Assembly (NCBI GenBank): GCA_003117195.1
Contig: BDSI01000129.1
Span: 280,034-344,033 of the forward strand
DNA from: Eudorina sp. 2006-703-Eu-15
Lineage: Eukaryota; Chlorophyta; Chlorophyceae; Chlamydomonadales; Volvocaceae
Length of the DNA stretch: 64,000 nucleotides
Direction of reading: 5' to 3'
Positions 24,137-36,000 of this stretch are shown one piece after another. The translations under genes were made by a program, and so were the position numbers. The notes beneath the pieces were generated by a model. That model ran no database searches. It worked only from the letters and a program-made list of their open reading frames with translations, and had not been told where the DNA came from. How positions within the stretch are numbered: position 1 is the first letter of the stretch; the number at the start of each line of letters is the position of its first letter.

Positions 24137-26947
24137 TCAGTCGCTGTCGTCGAAGGGCGAGGGCCTCAGCTTGCTGGCAATGCCCCGCCAGCAGGTCATG
24201 GTGATCAACAGCGCCACGATCACCTGCGCTCACACCCGCACCCGCACCAGGATCAGCATCGGCATCAGGATCAGCATCGGCATCAGGATCAGCATCAGCA
24301 TCGGCATCAGGATCAGCATCGGCATCAGGATCAGCATCGGCACCAGCATCAGGAACCAGCATCAGAAACCACATCAGCGACCGACGAGCATTCAATGGCA
24401 TGGCAAGGTACACACATGCGCGCCTGCTGTAAGGCCTCCCGAGGGGCCCTCCTTGGAGGGTTTAGCGTAGCATGGACGTTCAGCAGGACGACATGACGCT
24501 CGACCTCTTAATGCACGTGGGTACTGCGCGGCGCATCAGCATGCTGTGTGCGCCGCATCAGCATGTTGTGTGCGGCGCAGAAGCATGAGAACATCGTGGA
24601 GCGCATCCGCAACCGCACCATTCGCACCCCGCCTGTCCGGCCCACAGAAGGGCCCCCCCGCACCCACCTCCAGCTGTGGGGACAGGTCCTCCGAGTTGAG
24701 TCCCTCCACCAGCGGCGCGGCGTCCATGGCGTTGCGGGCCACCAGCGCCGCGTACACCGCGATGGAGGCCGTGGCGGCGAAGGCCCAGGTGAGCGCCGCG
24801 CCCAGGACCTGCGCCGTCGACGTAACGCCCGGGGAGGAGGGGTTAAATTGAAAAAAGAAATAAACCCGAAAGGGGAGTAAAGGTGTAGGACATTTATCCA
24901 AACTGAGCTGCTGCCAGAGCAAAGGAGGAGAGGCTATATATAAAGATGGCAAAGACATATATTCCGTCTGCGCTGACCGCCGGGGATGAGGGGTTCAGAG
25001 GATATGGGCCGTGAGGGGGCCCTTTTGGCTGACACCATGCTCCGACGTGAGGCCCGTGTGTCACCGCCCGCCCCGCCCAGACGCCCTCAGGTCTCCTCGG
25101 ACCCCACAGTCCCGGCGTGACCTTGCGCGCCCCCCCCCCGGACTTCCCCCGACGCCCACAGTCACACACTGAGCGGTACACCTCCCTGGGCCACACGCAG
25201 GTGATCACGCTTTTTCACACGGTGATAAAGCGTACCACCGACGGCGACGGGGCGGGCTTCCCTCATAATGCCGGGGTACAGCGCTGTGCGGTATCCAATA
25301 CACCCCACAGGGCAGCATCCGGACCAGCACACGCTTATGCCTCCACTGGCGGATACTTGCGGATAGGCAACGCCATTACGCCTTCACCGCCCCGAGGGGT
25401 AGCACCCGGCCGCCCCTCCTCCCTCTCCCGAAGTTCGCCCGGGTTCGCCGAAGCTTCCCGACGTGTTTCTTTTCAACCTCTTAAGCTTGATCGCTGAGCT
25501 CACCGAGCCGAAGGTGGGCCCCAGCATGGAGAGCTGCCAGGGCACGTCCTCGTGCGCCCGCGAGCCCGCGGGGGAGTAGTCGCCGTTCCAGGCGCCCGCC
25601 GCCACCCAGCACACCAGCAGCACCCCCACCAGCTCGGGGAAGGAGCTCCACTCGATGCGCTCCGAGGAGGCCTGCGCGCGCACGTGTGTGAGTGTGAGTG
25701 TGGGTGTGTGTGTGTGTGTGGGTGGGTGGGTGTTTCTAGGAAAGGAACCACCCCGACCGAGCCCGCGCGCACGTGTGAGTGTGGGTGTTTCTAGGAAAGG
25801 AACCACCCCGACCGAGCCCGCGCGCACGTGTGTGTGTGTGTGTGTTAATATGCGTGTGTGCGTGTGTTGTGCGAGGAAACGCATGCGTGGTTTTATGTTT
25901 GTGTGGGTGTGGGGGCACGGAGACGCAGGGGTGCGTGACTGCGACGCATAGACCCGGCCTGGCGCAGGCTAGGGAGTAGGGACTGCTGAACCGGCCCGGA
26001 AGGCGTGGACCAGCCTGGTTGGTCAGCGTCGAAACCGCAATGCACACATGTCCACGACCTGTTGTGTTACGGTACATGACCGCGAATCGAGCCCGACACT
26101 GATCAGGGGCTGTTAACAACACAACCCCATCGGGGTCACCACCCCAAGAAAATCAGTTTGCGTAGGAACCCTCGCCGTCCTTCGCACCTCCGTTGCCAGA
26201 ATCATGACGCAGTCGCCAAGCAGCAACGTGGTGTCGTAGAACCGGGAGAAGAACGGATGCTTTCGCATGTACACGTCAAGCCGCGAGGCCTTGGACTTCT
26301 GTGAGTCCAGCGTGGACCTCCGCTGCGGCTGCGGGGCCGAGGAAGTCGTCTTTTGTGGAGGGGCCGGCCGGTCCTGCTGCCGGCTGATCGGCGGCGGGGG
26401 AGACGGGGAGGCCGGTCGAGTGCTGCCGCTGCCGTCCTTACGTCCGCTGGTGGTCTTGCCGCCCCCGCTGCTGCCGCTGGTCGCCGATGCTGGTCGACTG
26501 CCGCCGGTCCTGCCCCCCTCGCCTTTCACACCGCTGGTGGACTTCCGTTCCTCCTGCGGAGATGGATGGCGGGAGAGAGGCGGTGGGGAAAAAGAGGGCA
26601 AGGATGCAGCCGGATTGAGCGAGGTCGTCTCAGTTTCAGAAGTGGGCAGCCGGTGCTGCCCCAGCGACACGGTTTGTTCTGTTTTTTCTTTTCAATTTGA
26701 ACCCCAAGACCCGCCGCATTTGCAGCAACGTCTCGGAGAAGGCCTGCAGCCGTGGGACGTTGGGTTTCGGAGCACCCCGTGCGGACGCTCCCCTGCTCAC
26801 CTTGACCGCGCTGGCAAACATGTGAAATCGCCGGGAAGGGAGTGGCCGGCATGCCGGGCAGGGTCGGAGCCGGGCAGGAACACCGCTGCAAAGGGCGCTC
26901 GGCCATGTCGATGTGCCGGAAGCTCCCGGCAGGTCGAAACCTCCCAT
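24137..26947 (-). CDS. probable plastid membrane protein, DUF3054-like
   Basis: Five exons read in phase 0: 26947-26801, 26553-26188, 25671-25504, 24808-24668 and 24223-24137, giving about 302 residues. Exon 1 (MGGFDLPGASGTSTW to CPACRPLPSRRFHMFASAVK) is Ser/Arg-rich without acidic residues in its second half, like a chloroplast transit peptide. Exon 2 is a long Ser/Gly/Lys/Pro-rich linker ending in a helix FYDTTLLLGDCVMILATE. Exon 3 has FPELVGVLLVCWVAAGAWNG, exon 4 VLGAALTWAFAATASIAVY, exon 5 VIVALLITMTCWRGIASKL and an acidic tail. Four hydrophobic segments with an N-terminal L-x-G-D, a P-x-L-x-G-x-L-x-x-W segment and a terminal W-R resemble DUF3054, a four-helix family of cyanobacteria, actinobacteria and plastids with no known function. 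The family call rests on this layout, so it is moderate; the gene model itself is firmer. Confidence 0.6.
24249..24358. repeat. 18-nt repeat in last intron of the DUF3054-like gene
   Basis: About six units of AGGATCAGCATCGGCATC and shortened variants lie in the intron between 24667 and 24224, very close to the last exon. Confidence 0.85.
25680..25845. repeat. GT-rich microsatellites with a duplicated 60-nt block
   Basis: GT runs at about 25680-25730 and 25826-25845 flank a duplicated block containing GGTGTTTCTAGGAAAGGAACC followed by CCCCGACCGAGCCCGCGCGC. All lie in the third intron of the DUF3054-like gene, adjacent to the acceptor of exon 3. Confidence 0.8.
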
Positions 26948-27662
26948 TCCCCTTTAGACAAAGCTTGTCCTAATAGAACAGGCCGGCGAGGATCAAAGGC
27001 AGACCGGCTGCCGAGACTCGCGGAATCGAGCGCCTTCTGGCGGAAAAAAATCTCCGATCACTCTGATTAGTTGCAACCGAGGACCAGAAGGACTGCCGCT
27101 ATATAATTAACAGCGGTTCAAGGCGAGGAAGTTTTGAATTACGCGCAGGTGCATAGACCCTACAAGTGACGCATAGGTTGTAGACAGCAGACAGAGTGCG
27201 GGATTACGGTACCAGACAAATATTTGACGCAATTGCCTCAGCAGTATAAATATCGTCAACGAACCGATGACGGACGCGCGCGTCGTCGTAGTGACGCAAT
27301 ACGGTAGCAGGCTAGCCGATGGTAATTGCCGCAATCTTCGAGTTCGAAAGTGCACTGGTTCAAGTACAATACAACACCAATGGCGGAGGTTCCTCAAGCA
27401 ACCGTGCTCAAGTACGACCTGGGAGTTGACAATGCTTGATCACATGGATTTGCATTTATGATTAGCTGCGTTTTGAATCACGTCATCGACACTTCCTGCA
27501 CTGAATTCTGCAATAAAACTTGTGAACTACTCATGATTTTGAACAAACACGGATTTCGGACGGACATTTCCTTCATTTCTCGAGATCAAATGTCGTTTGT
27601 TTGATTTTTGATTGGGGAGTTGGCGCATGTGATAACGTCTGTAGAACCGTCACATACAACCC
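26948..27662. other. divergent promoter region, no gene recognised
   Basis: The minus-strand DUF3054-like gene and the plus-strand TMEM222 gene start on either side of these 715 bases, so this is a shared upstream region. It is AT-richer than the flanking coding DNA. I see no conserved coding frame. Confidence 0.45.
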
Positions 27663-30055
27663 ATGACGTTGTCGGAAGGGGGCTCCCGCAGCGGCGGGCG
27701 CCCTTGTGCGCTCGTCTGGAGCCCCATTCCGCTCATCACTTGGCTGATGCCATTTATCGGTCACCTAGGTGAGCTTTTGATCGGGCGCTGAACTTTCACG
27801 TGTCCGCGGCGTCGTCTCTTGCCGCAGCAGGCCGCAGCCCATGTGTCCAGCCCTCGCCCTACTTATCAGCCGCCGCCGTGGCCTGTACGCCGTGCAGGAG
27901 TCTGCTCATCTTCAGGCCGTACGTTTGACTTTGCCGGGCCCTTCACTGTGAACGAAGACTGCCTGTTGTTTGGCCGACCGACCCGGTAAGGCTGGCCGCC
28001 GGAGATTCCGGCCACGGCCACCGTCAAGCTCGGCGGTGTTCACCACATACACATAGCTGTGACTGCGCAGCGCTGGTCACCGCGGTCGTTCCCAGTTCGG
28101 GGACGGCATGTATGCAGCGGGGACGAAAAAGAACGGAAAGCAAATGCATGCAGGGCCCTCAGCCGTACCACGCGATGCAGCGCAGTACGCCACCGGCTGA
28201 CGGGCCGCTGTCGTCGTGGCCTCCTTGACCGGTCGGAACGGAGAGGCTGCAGCGCCTGAGAGGCAGGAGGTTGATCCGAAGTGCTTGTTTGTGCGCCGCA
28301 GGTACCTGGTGCTTGATCCGGCTCAAACCTCCAGGGGCGGACGGAGCTCCGGGACCGCATCCCGGGAGGATTTGACCGACGGCCCCGCGGGACGAGCGCG
28401 GGACGAGCAATTGGACGAGCGGGACTGCGAGGCCGCCGCCGCCTCGGGTGCGGCTGCGGCACCGCAGGCCCACGGGTCCGGCTGGTCGGGCAAGCACCCG
28501 GCGGGACGTCCGGGCGGCGTGGCCGCCGCCGCCGGCGGGGGCGGCATGGGCACGGCGGCGATGGCGGCGGACGCCTGGGATCGCAAGCTGTGTTTTGCCG
28601 CCACAACTTACCGGGTCAGTGACGCATCGGGTCAGCAGTCGCGGCGGGTTAGCGGTCGCCTGAGTGGGCAGTCGCGTGATCGTCACTGTCAGGATGCCTG
28701 CTAGCTGGGCCTTATGCGGCGTGACTGCTTGGGCTGCGCGTTGGCCCGCTGGGCATTGTCGCACGCCGCTCGGCCGCAGGGTGGGTGCGTGCGTCGCGGG
28801 GCCGTTTTCTGTTGGCTTTTGCTTCCTGTGACAGCTTGGGTGCACCCTACCGCACGCAACGAAACCAACCGACCAACCGGTCCGGCGGTCGTGGAGGGCG
28901 CGAATCGCCCCTACTTTGGCTGTCCGCTGGGCAAAGGGCCGCGGCTCGGCTGGTGCTCGTGCGCCGTGGCCTTACTCCTTGCACCTTGTGCGACGACAGC
29001 GGCGCAGCCCAGCGGCACGCCGTGCTGGCTGGGCCGCCCTTCCCATGCAAGATGTTCATCACTGCGACTGCTACGTACCCGGTAGCTTTCTTACCCAAGG
29101 TCTAGGAAACGCCGCCGCACCCTTGGATGCCCCTGCGCTATAGCGCGCACTCACGCTCGTCGCCTCTTCCTGTCACATGTGCCCTTTGCTAGCGTGCGCT
29201 CGTCGCCGCTCTCTGCCACATGCTCTCTGCCTCATGCATTTTTTGGTAGCCGTCGGGGGCAGGGGCCTCGTCTTATCCGAACGCTCCAGGGAGTTGTGAG
29301 CGTGATCCCTCTCTCGCCTATGTCCTGCGCCGCCTTCCCCGGGCCCCGCAGCTGCTCGACTACAACATCATGACCCGTAACTGTCACTGCTTCGTGGCGC
29401 ACTTCCTGAACCAAGCGGGATACAAGTGCGTTTCGGCGAGAACGTGCGCGCGGTCGTTTGCGGGCCCGGGTCGATCCAAGAAATTTGTGCCCGCCGCTGC
29501 TGCGGCGGCGGCGCTGCTGGCTAGGCTCCCGCCAACAAGGCTGTGTGGGGCACGGCCAACATCGGGCCAGACGAAGCCCTTCATCGATGCTGAGCCGCCG
29601 CGCCTGCGGTGCAGTCGGTGCGCAGCGTGACAGCCTGGCGTGCACAGAGTCGCGCACCTTGACATGACTGGTTCCTCCGCGTGCCTGCCCGCACATGGGT
29701 CAAGGCCTGTCTGGGGCGTCACCGACTGAACTGACTGACCGTGAGTGGTTTTTGCGGTGCCCTGCCGGGATTCATGCTACCTGCAGGGGAGGGAGCTGGA
29801 ACACGGTGAACCTGGTGAGTTACACCTCGGGAAGAGGGGGGCCGCGAGGGTAAGAGGCGGAGGAACCTCTGCTGCTGCGCGCGCTCTCCCGAACAGTTCC
29901 ATTTGTTTTTGCGCGGCTCGCTCCCCGCTCATATCGTCCGGGGCGCTCGCTCATATCGTCCTAGGTGTCGGATGTCATCCGGGGCGCCAGATGCGCAGCG
30001 GATCAACCCACGGATCGCTGCATGACGTGTGTTATTTAGGCAGGCAGAACAGGCA

Positions 30056-30095
<40 letters not shown>

Positions 30096-30815
30096 TCACG
30101 GCTTGTTGCCTCATGCTGCGGCCTGAAGTAACCGTCGCCAGCGGCAGCCATGTCCTGTCCTGGGCTTCCCGCGCTCGGTCGACCTCGCCGTACACAGGAC
30201 CACCGCCGCCTTGGGGACACTGCTGGCCACATGTCGCTGTTGCCTTGCTGTCTGTCGTGTCCGCCGCGCCGGGCGCCGCGCCCTTCACGCAGGCAGCCCT
30301 GATGTTCGTCCGCTCGCGCTTCGCGTCGCCGGCGGGCTTTCTGTACACGTGGCTGCCTTGGGCACTGCTGGTCGGGCTAGGGGTGAGACGGTGGGGGTGG
30401 AAAAGAAATGAAACGGTGGGGCTAAGGGGCGACGCGCGGTTGGGATTCGAAGAAGGGTGGGGCAAATCAGGACGGCCGGGAGATGAACGGCCAGTGACTA
30501 CCGGCGGGGCTGAGAGGCCCCCCATGTTCGTACCGTGCGGTTCGGCAGGGCAATACGTGACTGTTAGTAGCGGACTAACGGTAGCAACGACCTGGGAGAT
30601 CGGGTGCTGTCCTTCCAGTTAGTAGATAGCGCGCCCGCTGCCAACAGCTCCGCCTCCGCCTCCGGGCCTCTCCTCCTCCCGCCTCCTCTCTCTCTCTCCC
30701 CTAGAGCTACTTCGGCCAGCTGCTGTTCCTGTACATCTACTTGGGCGTCTGCGCGCCGCTGCTGGCCTGGTTCCTGTTCTACACCTGGTGCTGCTGGAGG
30801 GACCTCAGCTTCTAA
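27663..30815 (+). CDS. TMEM222/RTE1 family (DUF778) membrane protein
   Basis: Members include Arabidopsis RTE1, which modulates the ETR1 ethylene receptor at the Golgi/ER, and human TMEM222. Seven exons join in phase: 27663-27768, 27898-27985, 28302-28614, 29352-29425, 29787-29814, 30293-30382 and 30705-30815, giving 269 residues. Seen in order are [52 protein letters not shown], then a Gly/Ala-rich insertion of about 70 residues not present in TMEM222, AWDRKLCF, the Cys-His motif [48 protein letters not shown] and two C-terminal hydrophobic segments ending WCCWRDLSF. Exon 5 is only 28 nt (GGSWNTVNL) yet matches the conserved S-x-W-N-M-V of TMEM222. The start is the first Met before the conserved block. 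Whether it acts in ethylene signalling in an alga cannot be told. Confidence 0.92.
30060..30094. repeat. (TG)n microsatellite
   Basis: About 17 TG dinucleotides lie in the intron between exons 5 and 6 of the TMEM222-like gene. Confidence 0.95.
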
Positions 30816-33039
30816 CGGAGATCCAGATCCAGATCCGGGCAGCAAGTGAGCGAGGAGTCGTCGCGTACCGCGGCGGGGCTGCGGCTCCGCCGCGACCCCA
30901 GTAATAATAAAAAATTTCGCTTGGCACACCCTATCGTGGATCAAGGGGGCAGGGGTTCATGAGGCTCGCTGAGCCTACACGCCGATGCCGCCGGTTCTGC
31001 CGCTGCCGCGACCAGGAAGGGCTTGGAAGCGCAGGTGTTTTTGAGGCAAAGAGGTGGTGATGTTCTAGGTGTTCTCCACAAAATATAGCAGCACACCCAA
31101 CCGGGCTTAGCATCGTTGGGGCATAGTTGGGTGAATAAGGCGACGCAGAGCGTCCATGTTTGCTGGCTGTCGAAAGGGCTACCGCGCTGCTGTGCGCTTG
31201 CTAAGGATTGCGGTATAACGGAGGCGCGCGAGAGTCCGGGTATATGTCTGCGCAGCGTTCTCTACTCTGCACTGGTGTTACGGACCATGGCACGCACCTG
31301 TCGTGTGGTTGTCGTTGTAGGCATTCAATTACAAGCGCACTTTAAGTGGCCGCACTTGCTGTAAGCCCACGGTGTGCGGGGCACAGCAGCGAAGTGGAGA
31401 CGGCGGGCGTGTAGGCGTTCCCGGCGGGAGTTTGACTTGTCTCAAACCCAAACCCAAGGAAGTGCAGGGAGGTGTGTGGCATTGGCCGTCCTCTGGCCGT
31501 ACAGCAATTTCATTGGCGCTTCCATGCCCTTTGCAAAAGCGAGCAACTGTTCCTTGCGTGCGTCCGTTTCCCATCTCGACATGTTTGTGCCTTCCATCAC
31601 TACTGGCTGCCACTGGCTGCGGAGGTGCCGCTTGACGCGGACATTCTTTGTGCGTATGGCTGGTTGGCTGCGTGGCCAAACATTTGGATGGACCAATGCC
31701 TGCGCGGCGTGCCAAGGTGATTCGCACCGATGGGGGCGGCTGTTGGTGCGGCGGAGTGGCGACAGCATCGATGGCTTTGAAGGTGAGGGAGCTCCTCGCC
31801 GATGCGAGGTCGGCTGTGAATTGCACTGGACTAATGATTGCCTTGAACCTTTTTGACTGTTTATACACATGGCAGGGCATCGTGGCACCGCAAGAAGCTA
31901 TCCCCGAGAGACAGTACTCGAGTGGGACTTTTCCGCACAGCGAACGCCTCGTGCCCATGTGGCTGATGGATCCTCGCTGTTCCTTCCTTCGTCGTCGGCC
32001 TTTGCCTCGCAGGTGCTGGCAGGTGTTGAAGCGATGGACTTGGATGCCAAGCGTCGCTTTGGCAATCGTAAAGGTGGGGTTCTGACCAGGCTGAAAGCCG
32101 TGGCGTCAATCTTGTAACTTGCTTGTATTTGAGCAACTCTACACGACGAGTGTCCCCTGCCATGCGTCGGCTTGCCGCCTCACAAATCATGCCGGGGAGA
32201 GCCCATCAAACGTGTTGCCAAGGGCAGGCGCATGGTCATTCATTTCTTGGCAAGGATATAGACAGCAGCACGGCGTTGCATCGAAACCCACATCAGTATT
32301 TCATTTTCCCTGACTGGACACCAATCTCGTCAAGCAAACCCGCCGCGCGTGCGTTCCGATCATATGTCAGCCATCGGGCGCACTGCCTATGAGGCTCCTG
32401 CATAAGGTTCACAGCTTACCCTCCAATCCGCGCTACCTCCTGCGTGCTCCCGTCCCTTGGGCTCTCTAACAAACATCGTGTCATCGCACATCCCCTCCTT
32501 CCCTTGTAACCTGTCTCCATAACCCAACACTACTCGGACAGCAAACTCAGCCTGCTTGCACGAGTCAAAACGTACGCACAGTCTCAAATCTTCTGCTTTC
32601 TCCTTTGCTGGACGCGCATCGCTTCGGGACAGCCAGCCGCGTGGCGCGCGCTGTAGCCCTGTACGTAAGCGCTTATTCGAATCTCCCGTTACCTAGTCAC
32701 GCGTCCTGCTTATTAGGCCACCAGCATGTCCAGCGTACAGTATTGCGCCGCTATTCCCACATGACGATGCCCCAGACTTCAAACCTGGATCCCCATGCAT
32801 CCCACTACCAAGGTTTCATTCAACTCCCTAACAGCCTACCTATGGTAAAACTACTTCCCTTCGGCTCCTCGTTCGTCTCCGTTGAAGTGGGCTGTCCGTC
32901 GTGTGATAGCGCATCCATCTACCTACCTTTCCTAACACCCACTGCCGCACACCCGCGCACGTTGTGTCACTGGAGGCCATGTGCTGATCACCATCATCCC
33001 GCGCAGAACCGATGAGGTTGCCCACGCGCCATGGAGACT
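30816..33039. other. no gene recognised
   Basis: This lies between two converging genes (TMEM222-like on plus, module gene on minus). Around 31.7-32.1 kb some plus-strand segments sit between plausible splice sites, for example GGGCWCGGVATASMALK and VLAGVEAMDLDAKRRFGNRK, but I found no family for them and cannot build a frame. An AATAATAAAAAAT run lies about 85 nt after the TMEM222 stop. Confidence 0.3.
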
Positions 33040-36000
33040 TCACTGCTTGGGCGGGTAGATCGGTTGACCAGAAGCATCCTTGTACGCGCACGAAGAGCTG
33101 GCAGTGTTGTCCCAGCCCCACAGACGGCCGTAGTTGTCCGCGCGCGCCGTGCTCCAGGACGGGGTTCCGGGGCACCGTGGCGAGTTGTCCCAGACGCTGC
33201 CGTTGTTGTAGTACTCGGCCACGTTGCCGCTCTGTCACCATGCGAAAAAACGGCGGCAGCGGTTGCGATCAAGAGGTGTACGCGCGTCCACTGCCTCAAC
33301 CAGTGCGTCGCATGCCCTACATGCGACTAACCGCGTGACGCATTCAACATAGCGCACTTGGCCCAGGCGCGGGCCCCAGCCCGCATTCGTGGGTCACAAC
33401 GTGAAGAACGTGTGTGGAAGTGCTGCAGGTACGTTGTCGTGCAGTCACGTCAACCCTCGCGGCATTGCACGACTACTCCGTACCTGCAGATCGGAATAGA
33501 ACATGGGGTAGCCGCGGGCATCCCGGAAGACGCAGCCCTGGCCGTTCTCGTAGCCCCACAGGCGACCCTCGCTGTCAGGTTTGGCGGCCCACGTGGGCGG
33601 TTGGCTGCAGCGAGGCGCGTCGAACCAGCCCGACTTGCTGGTGCCCTTGGGCACGTACCCCGGCTGCGCCGACCAGTCCCCTGGGGAGATCACCCACCGA
33701 CGAGGTAGGAGGAGAGGTGAGCGAGGGGAGCAGCGGGGCCAAGAGACACGGATAAAGACCAACGCCTCGACGCATTCTCAGATTCGGGGCAATCAGGCTT
33801 TGCGACGTGATCCCCTGAATGTCAGTGCTCGCACTTTGCAGCCCGCGCAGCCCGGACCGTTATTGATGCGCTATCCGCGACACCCGAGCGAACACACGTC
33901 CCCGGGAACAAGCAATCGCGTGCTTCCGCGTGCTTCAATACCCGGAACCAATCCTGGCCGCCTTAGCAACCCTCGGCGCGCTGGTATTGCCTGTTGCTCT
34001 GCCCAGAGTGGCGGAATAATCCCTGCCTACCGGTGATCAGCGCCGCATAGTAGAGCACCTTGCCATCCGAGCCCCTGAAGACGCACGCCCTGCCGTCCTG
34101 CCACCCCCACAGGTAACCGATGTCATCTGGCTGCGAGGTGTCCATGGTGGGTGTCCCAGAGCAGCTGGGCGCAGCGTTGACGTCGCCGGTGGCGTAGATG
34201 GAGGGCGCCTGGCTGCTGCTGCTGTCGCTGGAGGCGGTTGCCGAGGAGCCGGACGATGCCGAGACGGTGGCGCTGCCGTAGCTGACCGCCGTGGCGAGGC
34301 TGGTGGTGGTGCTGCTGCTGCTGGTGGAGCCCTTGAAGGCGCAAGATGCGGAGTTCTCCCAGCCCCACAACCTGCGAAGCAGAGCGACAGTGCGTCGATG
34401 GTATGTAGGCGAGGAGGTCTGAGAAGGGCGCGCTGCGCTGCGCACCCGGTAAAGCTGTGTTGTCAACCGTGCGCGTCAGCCCCCGGGGCCCAGCAGGGTC
34501 TAGGTGTTCGAAGGACGGGCAAAAGCCCTTACCTGCCCTTGCTGTCCGCCTTGGAGTTGCTGGTGGTCGGGCTGGCAGCGCAGGCTGGTGCGGATGTCCA
34601 GAGGTCATTGGGATCCGCTGACGCCGCGCTGGTGCTACTTCCGCTGTTGCTGCTGCTGCCGTTGTTGCTGGCACTGCCGACGCTCCCGGTGGCCTTGAAC
34701 GCGCAAGTCCGGCTATTCTCCCAGCCCCACGACCTTCATGCAACAAAGTAAAGGGGAGCCCGTGCGTGCTTATGTTCATATACCGTAGCAGACAAATCGA
34801 TCACCGGGTCCGACACGGATCCAGGCAATAGTGCTGTGCACGCATGCAAGCAGGTGGCCCCTGCTCGTCCCGACTCACCGGCCGAGCCCGTCCGTGGACT
34901 GCACGCTGGCTGTCGGGGAGCATGCCGGGACGATGTTCCAGAGCGTCGCCGGGTTGCCCGAGCCGTCGCGGTAGATGCAACTCGAGCCGCCCTCGCTGCC
35001 CCAGTACCTGCGTGCAGGTCAACGCGGCAGCAGCCGGGCTTGCTTGCAGAATTCAACTCGGCGGAGCACACTGCTGCGAAACGTCAGTGAAAAGGGCTCC
35101 GGAAGCGCCGGAAGCGATCCTGTGAGCCACCGCCTAACACGAGCTTGGCGCACCTGCGCAACGCGAGTTTTACAAGAGGAACGGACGGCCGCAACTGGCG
35201 GCCTGCATTTTGCAGTCCTACGCACAGCAGCATGCCTGAGGCGTACGTCATGCGATGAATCTTATGGGGCTTCCGCCCGCCAGTCGCACCTGCCGTAGCT
35301 GTCCGGCCGGATACTGGCGGGCGCAGGGTACGTCTGGCAGCTTGGATACGCCGAGAGGGAGTCCAACAGCCGTCGGTGAGACACAGCCTGGTGCTTGCTT
35401 GCCGCCGCTGCACGGGCCTGCGCACGGCTGTTTTGACGATGAGCTGCGTGAATGCCCGCCCCAGCCGCGCCCCTGGACTCGCTGCGCTGGCTGACTTTGC
35501 CCCCTAGTGCCGCACGGCGATAGGCTCGGGCCGTTGAGGGTTGACCGCTACTGTCGGCGGCTTCGCGCTGACTGAGCCGGGGAGGTGGCGGTGGCGAGGA
35601 CGCGGCAACGGCTTCCCGGAGCGTTTGTGCGTCGGCCTGGGCCAGCGGCGGCGGAACTGGACTCGTCGTGTTTGGTGCGAAGGTGAGCGCGTTGCCCTTG
35701 TCATCCCGGTAGGCGCACGATGTGTTTCCTGACCAACCCCATAGCCTGCGAGCCAGTTCAAACGGTAGTCCTTATTTGAGGAGGCTTGAGAGGAGGCTCG
35801 AAAGAACACGGCGACGTGACCCGGGCTTTTTAAATGTATGCGCACAGCGACCATGCATGCGCACGATGGGAGGGCGGACCCCTTCACACACAGGCAAGAA
35901 AGCCCCAGTAATACAGCACGAGTTCGCATGGCCTGATTTAGCAAAAAGAGACGTACCGGCCCTGCTCATCGGGTACCGCGGTGTCCAGGGAGGGTAGGGT

